Source: DSWT01 sp036845725
GTDB lineage: Bacteria > Chloroflexota > Anaerolineae > B4-G1 > SLSP01
Direction of reading: 5' to 3'
Assembly (NCBI GenBank): GCA_036845725.1
Contig: DAIUDK010000001.1
Span: 1 to 64,000 of the forward strand
DNA length: 64,000 bases
A model generated the notes under the pieces. It made no database searches. It was not told where the DNA came from and was given only the letters and a program-made list of their open reading frames with translations. The translations under genes and the position numbers were made by a program. Of the stretch, positions 48,605-56,170 are shown in pieces (the first letter of the stretch is position 1; each line of letters begins with the position of its first letter).

Positions 48605-49015
48605 ATGCCGATTTACGAATACCGCTGCCAGAAGTGCCGCCGCCGGTTCTCGGTATTTTGGCGCTCTTTTTCCGCCATCGACGAGAGCACGGTGACGTGC
48701 AAGTACTGCCACGGCGCAGAAGTGCGCCGCCTGGTCTCGCGCGTGCGCGTCGTGCGCTCAGAAGACAGCCGGATGGAAGATATGGCCGATCCGAGCGCCT
48801 GGGGTGACTTCGACGAGAACGACCCCAAGAGCATGGGGCGCTTCATGCGCAAAATGGTCAACGAGATGGGCGACGAAGCTGGGGACCTCGGTTCGGAATT
48901 CGACGAGGTCATTGATCGCTTAGAGGCCGGACAGGACCCGGAGCAGATCGAAAAAGAGATTCCCGATCTGGCCGGAGATGCCGGACCGATGGGCGGGGAC
49001 ATGGACTTCGGTTAA
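48605..49015 (+). CDS. FmdB-family zinc-ribbon protein
   Basis: 136 aa. N-terminal FmdB zinc ribbon: MPIYEYRCQKCRRRFSVF ... VTCKYCHGAEVRRLVS, with four Cys in two CxxC pairs. The C-terminus is Asp/Glu/Gly-rich (residues 55-136), longer than in minimal FmdB proteins (about 80-110 aa). ATG 48605 is chosen over an upstream ATG because AAGGAGAGAAAG precedes it and the family begins MPxYEY. Role unknown; FmdB proteins are proposed regulators. Own promoter just upstream. Confidence 0.88.
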   Translation: MPIYEYRCQKCRRRFSVFWRSFSAIDESTVTCKYCHGAEVRRLVSRVRVVRSEDSRMEDMADPSAWGDFDENDPKSMGRFMRKMVNEMGDEAGDLGSEFDEVIDRLEAGQDPEQIEKEIPDLAGDAGPMGGDMDFG

Positions 49016-49021
49016 AAACTT

Positions 49022-49218
49022 AACCACGAATCCCCACGAATATTCACCAATTTTCTCCGTCTGTGCAGATTTGTGATAGTCAAAAGTTCATGAATTGTAC
49101 ACGGATTTGATGGATTTTTGGATTTTTAAGGAAAAAATCCGCATTTTGCAGTGTGCATCCGTGTACCAGAACGGCAAAATGATCTCGATTAGTACACTAT
49201 TCGTGTAGACTCGTGGTT
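49022..49218 (+). repeat. CACGAAT palindromic repeat copy 2, with nested palindrome
   Basis: Left arm AACCACGAATCCCCACGAAT at 49022, right arm ATTCGTGTAGACTCGTGGTT at 49199-49218. The centre is enlarged by a second inverted repeat (GTACACGGATTTGATGGATT ... GTGCATCCGTGTAC, about 49096-49165), so one element appears inserted into another. No ORF inside. Confidence 0.8.
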
Positions 49219-49235
49219 TCTTTCTAGGAGGGCGT

Positions 49236-50054
49236 ATGAACGGACAGGACACTTCGCTAAAAGGGCGTTGGGCGTTGATTTTGGGCGCCTCGAGCGGATT
49301 CGGGGCGGCGACGGCGCGGGCGGTGGCGCAGGCCGGGATGCACGTCTTTGGCGTCCACCTGGACCCCCGCCGTAGCATCGACCAGGCCGAGGCCGTCATC
49401 GCCGACGTGGAAGCCGCCGGCAGCCGAGCCGTCTTCTTCAACACGAACGCCGCCGATGCGCGCCGACGTGCGCGCGTCATCGAGGCCATCGCCGCGACGT
49501 TGCGGGACGCCGAACACACCACAATCCACCTGATGGTCCACACCCTGGCCTTCGGTAGCCTGCGCCCGTACATCACCGAGTCGCCGGAGAACGCGACCAG
49601 CGAGGAACAGATGGATATGACGCTGCGCGTCATGGCACACAGCCTCGTCTACTGGACGCAGGACTTGGTGCAGGCGAACCTGTTGGGAGCGGGAAGCCGT
49701 ATCTATTCGATGAGCAGTATGGGAGCGCAGCGGGCCGCGCCACACTACGGGGCCGTCTCGGCGGCCAAAGCTGCCCTGGAAGCGCACACGCGCCAGTTGG
49801 CGCTCGAACTGGCCCCGCGCGGCGTCGCCGTCAACTGCCTGATGCCCGGCGTCACCGACACGCCTGCGCTGCGCGCCATCCCCGGTCATGAAAAGATCAT
49901 CGAGACCGTGCTGACCCATCATCCGGCGCGCCGGTTGACCACACCGGAAGACGTGGCGCAAGTGCTCGTGGCGCTGTCCGATCCGCGCGTCACATGGATC
50001 TCGGGGACGTCGATTCCGGTCGATGGCGGGGAGGCGGCAATCAGCATTGCCTGA
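49236..50054 (+). CDS. Short-chain dehydrogenase, enoyl-ACP reductase-like
   Basis: 272 aa SDR. Cofactor loop LGASSGFGAATARAV (TGxxxGxG form degenerate as in FabI/FabL), YSMSSMGAQRAAPHYGAVSAAKAALEAH with YxxxxxxK-type Tyr/Lys, and an Asn-containing VAVNCLMPGVTDTPAL. The wording HTLAFGSLRP before the SMSS resembles FabL/FabI more than classical SDRs. Possible role: last step of fatty-acid elongation or a specialised reductase. It lies after the palindromic repeat with RBS TAGGAGGG. Followed by the rpsA promoter. Confidence 0.8.
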   Translation: MNGQDTSLKGRWALILGASSGFGAATARAVAQAGMHVFGVHLDPRRSIDQAEAVIADVEAAGSRAVFFNTNAADARRRARVIEAIAATLRDAEHTTIHLMVHTLAFGSLRPYITESPENATSEEQMDMTLRVMAHSLVYWTQDLVQANLLGAGSRIYSMSSMGAQRAAPHYGAVSAAKAALEAHTRQLALELAPRGVAVNCLMPGVTDTPALRAIPGHEKIIETVLTHHPARRLTTPEDVAQVLVALSDPRVTWISGTSIPVDGGEAAISIA

Positions 50055-50058
50055 AAGT

Positions 50059-50086
50059 TTGACATTATGCCTTGGTATGATAGAAT
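50059..50086 (+). promoter_or_regulatory. Promoter of the rpsA-like/infA unit
   Basis: Consensus TTGACA (50059-50064), 16-base spacer, TAGAAT (50081-50086). Confidence 0.65.
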
Positions 50087-50161
50087 ACGGGAAATTTTAG
50101 CAGACCGTCCAAGTTGCACGTGTAACACAAGTTTGCAATACTGGGTGGAAGAGGAGTGAAA

Positions 50162-51526
50162 GTGGAAGAACTAAAGGCGACCCCAACCGAGCCTGTCTCA
50201 ATGGAACAATGGGAGGATCAACTCGAAGAATCGTTAGTAGGCACAGAACTTCGGCGCGGAGAACTTCGCGAAGGCATTGTCCTGGCGCTCAAGGATGGCG
50301 GACTGGTTGTTGATATCGGTTCAAAACGCGATGGGTTTGTCCCCCGTGAAGACCTTGAGGACCTCGAAAACAAAACGTTCACTGTAGGTGAGACCGTTAA
50401 CGTCATCGTGACCCGGTTCCGCGATTCGGACGGCAACGTTGAACTGTCTGCCTCGCAAGCAATGCTCCAGGAGGACTGGATCAAGGCCGAGAAACTGCGC
50501 GAAGACGAATCCGTTTACGAAGCGTTGGTGTTGAATGCTAACCGCGGTGGTCTAACCGTCGAGTTTGGCCATCTACGGGGATTCATCCCGATGTCCCAAC
50601 TGATCGGCTTCTCCCGCATCCGGCAGGCTGCCGAACGGCATCGCCGTTTGCGCGCGATGGTTGGGCAAACGATTATGCTCAAAGTTATCGAGGTTAATCG
50701 CCGTCGCCGCCGCCTCATCCTCTCCCAGCGGGCCGCCGCCAAAGAGTGGCGCTCGGCGCGTCGCCACCAACTGATGGAAGAGCTAGAAACCGGGCAAGTC
50801 CGGCGTGGACGCATCAGCCAGATCACCGACTTTGGCCTGTTCGTCAATCTCGGAGGGTTGGATGGCCTGGTACACATCTCGGAACTGTCATGGGGCCGTA
50901 TCGAAGACCCGCGCGAGGCCTATCACGAAGGCCAGCGCATCAAGGTCAAAGTCCTGAGTGTAGACCGTGATCGCCAGCGCATCGCCCTGAGCATCAAGGC
51001 ACTCGCTCCGGACCCGTGGGACATCGCACCCGAAAAATACGAGGAAGGGACGCTAGTCGAAGGCAAAGTCACCCAGGTGGTGGATTTTGGCATTTTCGTT
51101 GAGCTGGAGCCGGGCGTCGAGGGGCTGCTGCACAATTCTGAGCTTGGTGATGTGGAGCAACGCAACGAACTGGAACCGGGCGCGGCTGTCTTGGTGAAAG
51201 TCATTCGCGTTGAACCGGACCGCCGCCGCATTGGGCTGAGCGTCCGGCAAGTCCGCCGCGACGAATGGGAAGAGTGGGCGCTCGCAAAGGCCGCAGCCGA
51301 GGCGCAGAGCGAAGTCGCAGTCGAAGAGGAAGAGTTCGACGACCTTGCGGAAGCTGACGAAGATGAGGATGAATTCGGACTGGAATTGCCGGATGAAGTA
51401 GACGAAGACGCAGAGGCCATCGAGGCCGATGAAAAAGAATTCGACGAAACGCCGCTGCCAGAAGATACCGAAGAGGCCACGCCCAGCGCTGATGAAGGTG
51501 ACGAGGCGGCTGAGGCCGAAGATTAA
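50162..51526 (+). CDS. rpsA: Ribosomal protein S1-like, four S1 domains
   Basis: 454 aa. Four S1 domains (about 33-105, 118-190, 210-280, 295-365), for example RGRISQITDFGLFVNLGGLDGLVHISELSWGRIEDP in domain 3 with the FVN/HISELSWG consensus. A strongly acidic tail (residues 385-454) follows. E. coli S1 has six domains; four is common in Gram-positives and Chloroflexota. Recruits mRNA to the 30S subunit. GTG 50162 selected because GAGGAG is 5 bases before it; GTG 50156 overlaps that site. infA follows after 17 bp. Confidence 0.88.
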   Translation: MEELKATPTEPVSMEQWEDQLEESLVGTELRRGELREGIVLALKDGGLVVDIGSKRDGFVPREDLEDLENKTFTVGETVNVIVTRFRDSDGNVELSASQAMLQEDWIKAEKLREDESVYEALVLNANRGGLTVEFGHLRGFIPMSQLIGFSRIRQAAERHRRLRAMVGQTIMLKVIEVNRRRRRLILSQRAAAKEWRSARRHQLMEELETGQVRRGRISQITDFGLFVNLGGLDGLVHISELSWGRIEDPREAYHEGQRIKVKVLSVDRDRQRIALSIKALAPDPWDIAPEKYEEGTLVEGKVTQVVDFGIFVELEPGVEGLLHNSELGDVEQRNELEPGAAVLVKVIRVEPDRRRIGLSVRQVRRDEWEEWALAKAAAEAQSEVAVEEEEFDDLAEADEDEDEFGLELPDEVDEDAEAIEADEKEFDETPLPEDTEEATPSADEGDEAAEAED

Positions 51527-51543
51527 AGGAGATCACAAACCGG

Positions 51544-51801
51544 ATGGCTGGCAAAGAAGAAAAGATTGTGGTCGAAGGGACCATTGTAGAGGCGTTGCCC
51601 GGCACGCAATTCCGTGTGCAGTTGGATTCAGGGCACGAAATCCTGGCCTACCTATCCGGGAAAATGCGCAAGTACTACATCCGCATTCTGTTAGGGGATC
51701 GCGTGCGTGTGGAACTTTCTCCATATGACCTGACCCGCGGGCGGATTGTTTACCGCCACAAGAAACAACGCGGGGCCAGCGAAGAAGAAGAAGAGGGATA
51801 A
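51544..51801 (+). CDS. infA: Translation initiation factor IF-1
   Basis: 85 aa, OB/S1 fold. Classic features: EGTIVEALPGTQFRVQLDSGHEILAYLSGKMRKYYIRILLGDRVRVELSPYDLTRGRI is present in order, ending YRHK with a short acidic extension (EEEEEG) longer than the usual 72 aa. Binds the 30S A site during initiation. Co-directional with and 17 bp after the S1-like gene; a terminator follows. Confidence 0.95.
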   Translation: MAGKEEKIVVEGTIVEALPGTQFRVQLDSGHEILAYLSGKMRKYYIRILLGDRVRVELSPYDLTRGRIVYRHKKQRGASEEEEEG

Positions 51802-51829
51802 TCGTCGATTGATTATCCGGCGACTATGC

Positions 51830-51865
51830 ACAACGCCGACCATAAAGGTCGGCGTTGTTTTTTTG
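51830..51865 (+). terminator. Intrinsic terminator after infA
   Basis: ACAACGCCGACC pairs with GGTCGGCGTTGT, followed by TTTTTTT. Textbook terminator. Confidence 0.9.
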
Positions 51866-51867
51866 TC

Positions 51868-51899
51868 AACGGATTGAACGGATTTAACGGATGAAACAG
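51868..51899. repeat. CAACGGATT-type repeat, copy 3
   Basis: CAACGGATTGAACGGATTTA then ACGGATGAAACA, three ACGGATT units; directly after the infA terminator and before the convergent prmA stop. Confidence 0.6.
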
Positions 51900-51901
51900 A
51901 T

Positions 51902-52807
51902 TTACATATGATTTCCGTGCGGCTTGCGTGCCACCAGAGCGATCCAGTCCTCACACTGCCGGCGCTCAACAACGGACAGCCCCTGCGCAGCCAGCGCCGC
52001 CGTAACCTCATCCGCCTGCTCCGCCAAAATGCCCGAGACCACCAGTGTGCCCGCACGCCGAATCCGCGTATCCAACCCTGACGATGCCATGTCAATGATG
52101 ATGTGCGCGAGAATGTTCGCCACGACCAGATCGTATGGCTCGCCGACCTCCGCCAGCGAGCCGTGCAACACTCGTATCTGATGCGCTGCATCGTTGACAC
52201 GCGCGTTCCGCCGAGCGACTGCCACCGCGTTGACGTCGTTATCAACGGCAAGAATGTCCGCCGCCCCCAGTTTCGCCGCGACCAGCGCCAGGATGCCCGT
52301 ACCGGTTCCCAGGTCCAACACACGCATCCCTGGCTGCACCAGGTCTTCCAACGCTTCGACGCACAACTGCGTTGTCGGGTGCAAACCGGTGCCGAACGCC
52401 ATGCCGGGATCCATTTCTAAAAGTAGCTCACCGGCCTGCGCGGCGTATTCACGCCATGAGGGCTTGATGACTACCTGCCGGCCCAAGTGCAGCACGGGGA
52501 TGCTTTCCTTCCAGCCGGACGTCCAATCCTGATCAAGGATCGGCGCAAAAATCGGCTCGGGGATGACAGGCCAGATGTGGTGCAGATGCCAGAGCGCCTC
52601 CTCCACTTTCCGACGCCGCTCGACAATGTCATCGTCTACAGCGAGATAGGCTTTGACGGTCACTTGCTGCGGTGTGGCCTCTTCGCCGGTGCCCAGATCA
52701 ATGACCACACCCTGCGGCGCGTAACGACTGAACACCTCGGCGACGGCTTCCGCCGCTTCGGGGACCACTGCGACGCTAACCTCGAGCCATTCCATCTGTG
52801 CTGTCAT
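51902..52807 (-). CDS. prmA: Ribosomal protein L11 methyltransferase
   Basis: 301 aa. SAM-binding VLDLGTGTGILALVAAKLGAADILAVDND and substrate motif VVANILAHIIID; the N-terminal L11-recognition domain (EWLEVSVAVVPEAAEAVAEVFSRY) is present. Trimethylates L11. It overlaps dnaJ by 4 bp and ends the heat-shock operon, a conserved arrangement in many Gram-positive bacteria and Chloroflexota. Confidence 0.94.
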   Translation of the reverse strand: MTAQMEWLEVSVAVVPEAAEAVAEVFSRYAPQGVVIDLGTGEEATPQQVTVKAYLAVDDDIVERRRKVEEALWHLHHIWPVIPEPIFAPILDQDWTSGWKESIPVLHLGRQVVIKPSWREYAAQAGELLLEMDPGMAFGTGLHPTTQLCVEALEDLVQPGMRVLDLGTGTGILALVAAKLGAADILAVDNDVNAVAVARRNARVNDAAHQIRVLHGSLAEVGEPYDLVVANILAHIIIDMASSGLDTRIRRAGTLVVSGILAEQADEVTAALAAQGLSVVERRQCEDWIALVARKPHGNHM

Positions 52808-53928
52808 AGTCCCAACGCTTCTTTGACACGATCCACGAAGCCGAGTTTCTCCTCGACAACCACCTCGGTGCCGAGCGTCCCTGACAATTCCTGAAACAAT
52901 TCCTTCTGCCTTGCCGAAAGGCGAGTCGGGATAGCGACTTGCACCACAATCAACTGATCCCCCCGCCCGTTGCCGCGCAGGAAGGGAATGCCCAGATTGC
53001 GCAGGCGGAAGATCGCGCCGGACTGCGTTCCGGCAGGCATGGTGATCTGCCGTTCGCCCTCCAACGTGGGCACTTTGACCGAGTCACCCAGCGCCGCCTG
53101 CGCCACGTTGATCTGCATTTCGAGGATGACGTCGTTATTGTGACGCTTGAAGTAGGCATGTGGCTTGACGCTGAGCGTGACGTACAGATTCCCGGACGGC
53201 GCACCGCGCTCGCCCTGCTCGCCCTGTCCCGCCAGGCGAATCGTGACGCCGTCATCCACGCCCGCCGGGATCGCCACTTTAATCCGCCGTCGCCGGTAGA
53301 CACGGCCCTGGCCATTACACTCATGGCACGGTTTGGTGACGATCGTCCCCTTGCCATTACAGCGCGGGCAAGTGACGATGTTGACGAACGATCCCAGGAA
53401 TGTGCGCTGCGTGTGGCGCACCTGCCCCGCCCCACCACATTCCGGGCACTGTTCTGCTACTGTCCCTGGTTCGGCCCGCGAGCCATTACAGGTCGGGCAG
53501 ATTTCCTGCCGCTGGATATCGACTTCTTTTTCGACACCGAACACCGCTTCTTCGAAAGTGATCTCAACGGTGCTACGCAGATCTCCGCCGCGCCGTGGAC
53601 CGGAGCGGCTCGCCTGCCCAAAACCACCAAATCCGCCCAGGTTGCCGAACACCTCGGCGAAGATGTCGAAGGGATCGCGCCCACCGCCGAAGTCGAAGCC
53701 GCCGAAGCCGTTCGGAACTTCTGTGCCAAAGCGGTCGTACATCGAACGCTTCTCAGGATCGGACAGCGCTTCATACGCGGAATTGACTTCCTTGAAACGC
53801 TCTTCCGCATCTGGCTCAGAACTGACATCAGGGTGATATTTGCGTGCCAACTGACGATATGCACGTTTGATATCTTCCTGGCTGGCTTCCCGCTGAACAC
53901 CTAACACTTCATAGTAATCTCTGCTCAT
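52804..53928 (-). CDS. dnaJ: Chaperone DnaJ
   Basis: 374 aa type I DnaJ. J domain (residues 1-70) with HPD in YHPDVSSEPDAEE, a Gly/Phe region (GFGGFDFGGGRDPFDIF), a zinc domain with four CxxCxGxG motifs (CPTCNGSR, CPECGGAG, CPRCNGKG, CHECNGQG; the first lacks the final Gly) and the C-terminal client-binding domains. Stimulates DnaK ATPase. It lies between grpE and prmA; dnaK is not adjacent. Confidence 0.96.
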   Translation of the reverse strand: MSRDYYEVLGVQREASQEDIKRAYRQLARKYHPDVSSEPDAEERFKEVNSAYEALSDPEKRSMYDRFGTEVPNGFGGFDFGGGRDPFDIFAEVFGNLGGFGGFGQASRSGPRRGGDLRSTVEITFEEAVFGVEKEVDIQRQEICPTCNGSRAEPGTVAEQCPECGGAGQVRHTQRTFLGSFVNIVTCPRCNGKGTIVTKPCHECNGQGRVYRRRRIKVAIPAGVDDGVTIRLAGQGEQGERGAPSGNLYVTLSVKPHAYFKRHNNDVILEMQINVAQAALGDSVKVPTLEGERQITMPAGTQSGAIFRLRNLGIPFLRGNGRGDQLIVVQVAIPTRLSARQKELFQELSGTLGTEVVVEEKLGFVDRVKEALGL

Positions 53929-53943
53929 ACACCATCTCGTACT

Positions 53944-54693
53944 TTACGCCGCGTCTTGACAGTCACAGGGTTCGTCGTTCCCGCAACAACAGGCTTCCTG
54001 TTCGGTTGCGCCAGGTTCGTCGTCACAACAACAAGGTTCATCCTCGATAACGACTGCATCCACCACTTCCAATTTCGCTTCTGGTTCCGGGACACGGGAT
54101 GACGCCTTTGCAACCACCACCGATGAAGGCCGCAACACACGTTCGCCCAGGATGTAGCCGCGCTCGACCTCGGCGACGATCTGCCCATCTTCGAAGCCCG
54201 GTATCTCCTGGTAGAGCACGGCCTGATGATAAAGCGGATCGAAGGCATCACCGGGTTGAAGCCCTATGGGTGTTACGTTCTCGGCTTCGAGAACACCAGC
54301 GATTTTGCGCTGGATGAGCCTGATTCCACCCAGCCACGGGTGTTCCGCCAAATCCTGCGGCAAGGCCTGGAATGCACGTTCGAAGTCGTCCAGCACCGGC
54401 AGGAAGCGGCTCAACAACGCGGCATTGGCCACGCTGCGCCACGAAACCTGCTCGGCCTCCGTACGCTTGCGATAGTTGACAAAGGAAGCCTGCGAACGCT
54501 GCAAACCGTCGAGGTATTCCGCCGCTTTCTGCTCGGCTTCGGCCAATTGCGCCGCAAGCTGCCGGATTTTTTCCTCAAGGGGCGGTTCTTCAGAAACACT
54601 TACTTCGCCCGGTTCGTGTTCTTCTGTCACAACGTCTTCAACGTCTGTTTCTTCAAGTTCGGTTTGGTTTTCTTCATGGATTTCTTCTGTCAT
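53944..54693 (-). CDS. grpE: GrpE nucleotide exchange factor with Cys-rich tail
   Basis: 249 aa. Long N-terminal acidic segment, coiled-coil (IRQLAAQLAEAEQKAAEYLDGLQRSQASFVNYRKRTEAE) and the GrpE core with FDPLYHQAV and GYILGERVLRPSSVVVA. The unusual part is the C-terminal 29 residues: CCCDDEPGATEQEACCCGND followed by EPCDCQDAA, with eight cysteines. Normal GrpE ends after the beta domain. The tail could bind a metal or act as a redox switch. 15 bp before dnaJ and 27 bp after hrcA on the minus strand. Confidence 0.93.
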   Translation of the reverse strand: MTEEIHEENQTELEETDVEDVVTEEHEPGEVSVSEEPPLEEKIRQLAAQLAEAEQKAAEYLDGLQRSQASFVNYRKRTEAEQVSWRSVANAALLSRFLPVLDDFERAFQALPQDLAEHPWLGGIRLIQRKIAGVLEAENVTPIGLQPGDAFDPLYHQAVLYQEIPGFEDGQIVAEVERGYILGERVLRPSSVVVAKASSRVPEPEAKLEVVDAVVIEDEPCCCDDEPGATEQEACCCGNDEPCDCQDAA

Positions 54694-54719
54694 ACTAAGC
54701 GATCCTCCACCAAATATTT

Positions 54720-55823
54720 TCAGGATGCGGTTATACTAGCATCATCTTCAGAATCGGGGAATACACCGCGGATCCCAGGCTGATACGTCTCATAAACCAG
54801 TTCACCGAGGATATTCGCCACGAAACGCACAACGGAAATGGTACGACTGTAGGGCATACGCATCGGTCCGACGACGCCAAGCGCGCCGGTGGCGTAGTTT
54901 GTCACGCCGTAACGCGCCAGTACAATGCTACATGTGCGCAGTTCATCCCAACGCCCCTCACCGCCAATAAGCACGCGCACGCTACCGACGCCCACCGCCG
55001 GGGTCAAGGTCTCAGCCAACACCGCCTGGAGCAGGCTGCGCTCTTCCAACACCCTCACCACGGACGTGGAAGCGGCGTCGCCTTCGGTGAATTCCGGCTC
55101 TTGCAGCAGGTCGGAGAGACCGTGCTGGTAGATTTCGTCCGAGGGCGTGCCCTCGGCATTGTACATAATCGAAACGACCAACCGGGCGATGTCGGCCTCC
55201 AGCGTGGGCAGCTCACCTAGCCGCGCTTCGATAGCCGCGACGCGCAAACCGGCGAAAATCTGGTTGAGGCGGTCGGCGACGTCGCGCAGGGTCGTTTGCG
55301 TCAACGGTTCGGAGAGCGCCAGCATTTGCTGTTCGATGGTGCCGCCCTGCAACACCAGGATCAGCAGCACCGCCCGCCCGTGGGTGAGGACGAGTTCCAG
55401 GTGTTTGTACACCGGCTCCATCGTGCGCGGCGCGGTCACGACCGAGGCTACGCCCGACGAGCGCGCCAGCACCGAAGCCGCCAGCGGCAACCACGCCTCG
55501 ATGTGGTCGCGAGCCTGATGAAACTGGTGCGCGATGCGGCGCTGTTCCGGGACCGGCAGCGATTGCTCTTCCATCAAGCGCGCCACGAAGTAACGGAACC
55601 CGGCCTCGGTGGGTACCCGTCCCGCCGACGTGTGCGGCTGCGCCAGATAGCCGAGGTCTTCAAGGGCCGCCATCTCGTTGCGCACCGTCGCCGGGCTGAA
55701 GTCGAGCCGGTACTTGTCCACCAGGGTGCGCGAAGCCACCGGGATCGTCGATTCGACGTGTTCCCGGACGATGAGCTTGAGCAGCAAGCCCTGACGTGAG
55801 GTTAGTTCTGGCGATTCGGTCAT
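54720..55823 (-). CDS. hrcA: Heat-inducible transcription repressor HrcA
   Basis: 367 aa. N-terminal winged helix (LLLKLIVREHVESTIPVASRTLVDKYRLDFSPATVRNEMAALEDLGYLAQPHTSAGRVPT in order) binds CIRCE; the GAF-like and dimerisation domains follow, ending VGPMRMPYSRTISVVRFVANILGELV. A CIRCE operator sits about 200 bp upstream. Between it and hrcA lies a 120-bp palindromic element. First gene of hrcA-grpE-dnaJ-prmA. Confidence 0.95.
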   Translation of the reverse strand: MTESPELTSRQGLLLKLIVREHVESTIPVASRTLVDKYRLDFSPATVRNEMAALEDLGYLAQPHTSAGRVPTEAGFRYFVARLMEEQSLPVPEQRRIAHQFHQARDHIEAWLPLAASVLARSSGVASVVTAPRTMEPVYKHLELVLTHGRAVLLILVLQGGTIEQQMLALSEPLTQTTLRDVADRLNQIFAGLRVAAIEARLGELPTLEADIARLVVSIMYNAEGTPSDEIYQHGLSDLLQEPEFTEGDAASTSVVRVLEERSLLQAVLAETLTPAVGVGSVRVLIGGEGRWDELRTCSIVLARYGVTNYATGALGVVGPMRMPYSRTISVVRFVANILGELVYETYQPGIRGVFPDSEDDASITAS

Positions 55824-55825
55824 CG

Positions 55826-55852
55826 GTTCATTAGTCCAAAGTCCTTAGTCCT
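55826..55852. repeat. AGTCC heptamer repeat upstream of hrcA
   Basis: GTTCATTAGTCCAAAGTCCT then TAGTCCT: three units of AGTCCTT/AGTCCAA. In the hrcA leader. Confidence 0.55.
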
Positions 55853-55853
55853 C

Positions 55854-55973
55854 AGAACCTATCCAAAAATTATCGCGGTTTCACACTGTCGTCAGTATGG
55901 GCGGCTAAAGCCGCTTTTCCCCCGCGCCTTTAGGCGCAAAATACTGCGTCCGGTGAATTTTCGGATAGATTCT
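55854..55973. mobile_element. MITE-like element (120 bp) between CIRCE and hrcA
   Basis: Terminal inverted repeats of 18 bp: AGAACCTATCCAAAAATT (55854-55871) and AATTTTCGGATAGATTCT (55956-55973), 16 of 18 matching. Two internal hairpins: GCGGCTAAAGCCGC and GCGCCTTTAGGCGC. No coding capacity. A short relic with the same right end lies at 43737-43785. Together with the hrcA heptamers and the flanks, the 346-bp hrcA-kdgK gap holds no gene. Confidence 0.6.
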
Positions 55974-56023
55974 AAGTCCGTCGTCGCAATTCGGACATTC
56001 AAAACTGTGAACATGGCATCAAA

Positions 56024-56050
56024 TTAGCACTCGGATATAGAGAGTGCTAA
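56024..56050 (-). promoter_or_regulatory. CIRCE element (HrcA operator)
   Basis: Exact consensus TTAGCACTC, 9-base spacer, GAGTGCTAA. It is in the divergent hrcA-kdgK gap; HrcA binding should repress hrcA-grpE-dnaJ-prmA. Confidence 0.95.
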
Positions 56051-56101
56051 GCACAACACCTAAATGATACCATGAAGAAGGCGCATGTCAATCTGACAGA
56101 T

Positions 56102-56128
56102 TTGGCATCTTCCCTTTTTGAGTACAAT
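56102..56128 (+). promoter_or_regulatory. Weak promoter candidate for kdgK
   Basis: TTGGCA (56102-56107) and TACAAT (56123-56128), spacer 15, shorter than optimal. Confidence 0.35.
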
Positions 56129-56170
56129 TAGGAGTAGGGTACGCTCTACAACGGATCAGGAGGTCTTTTT

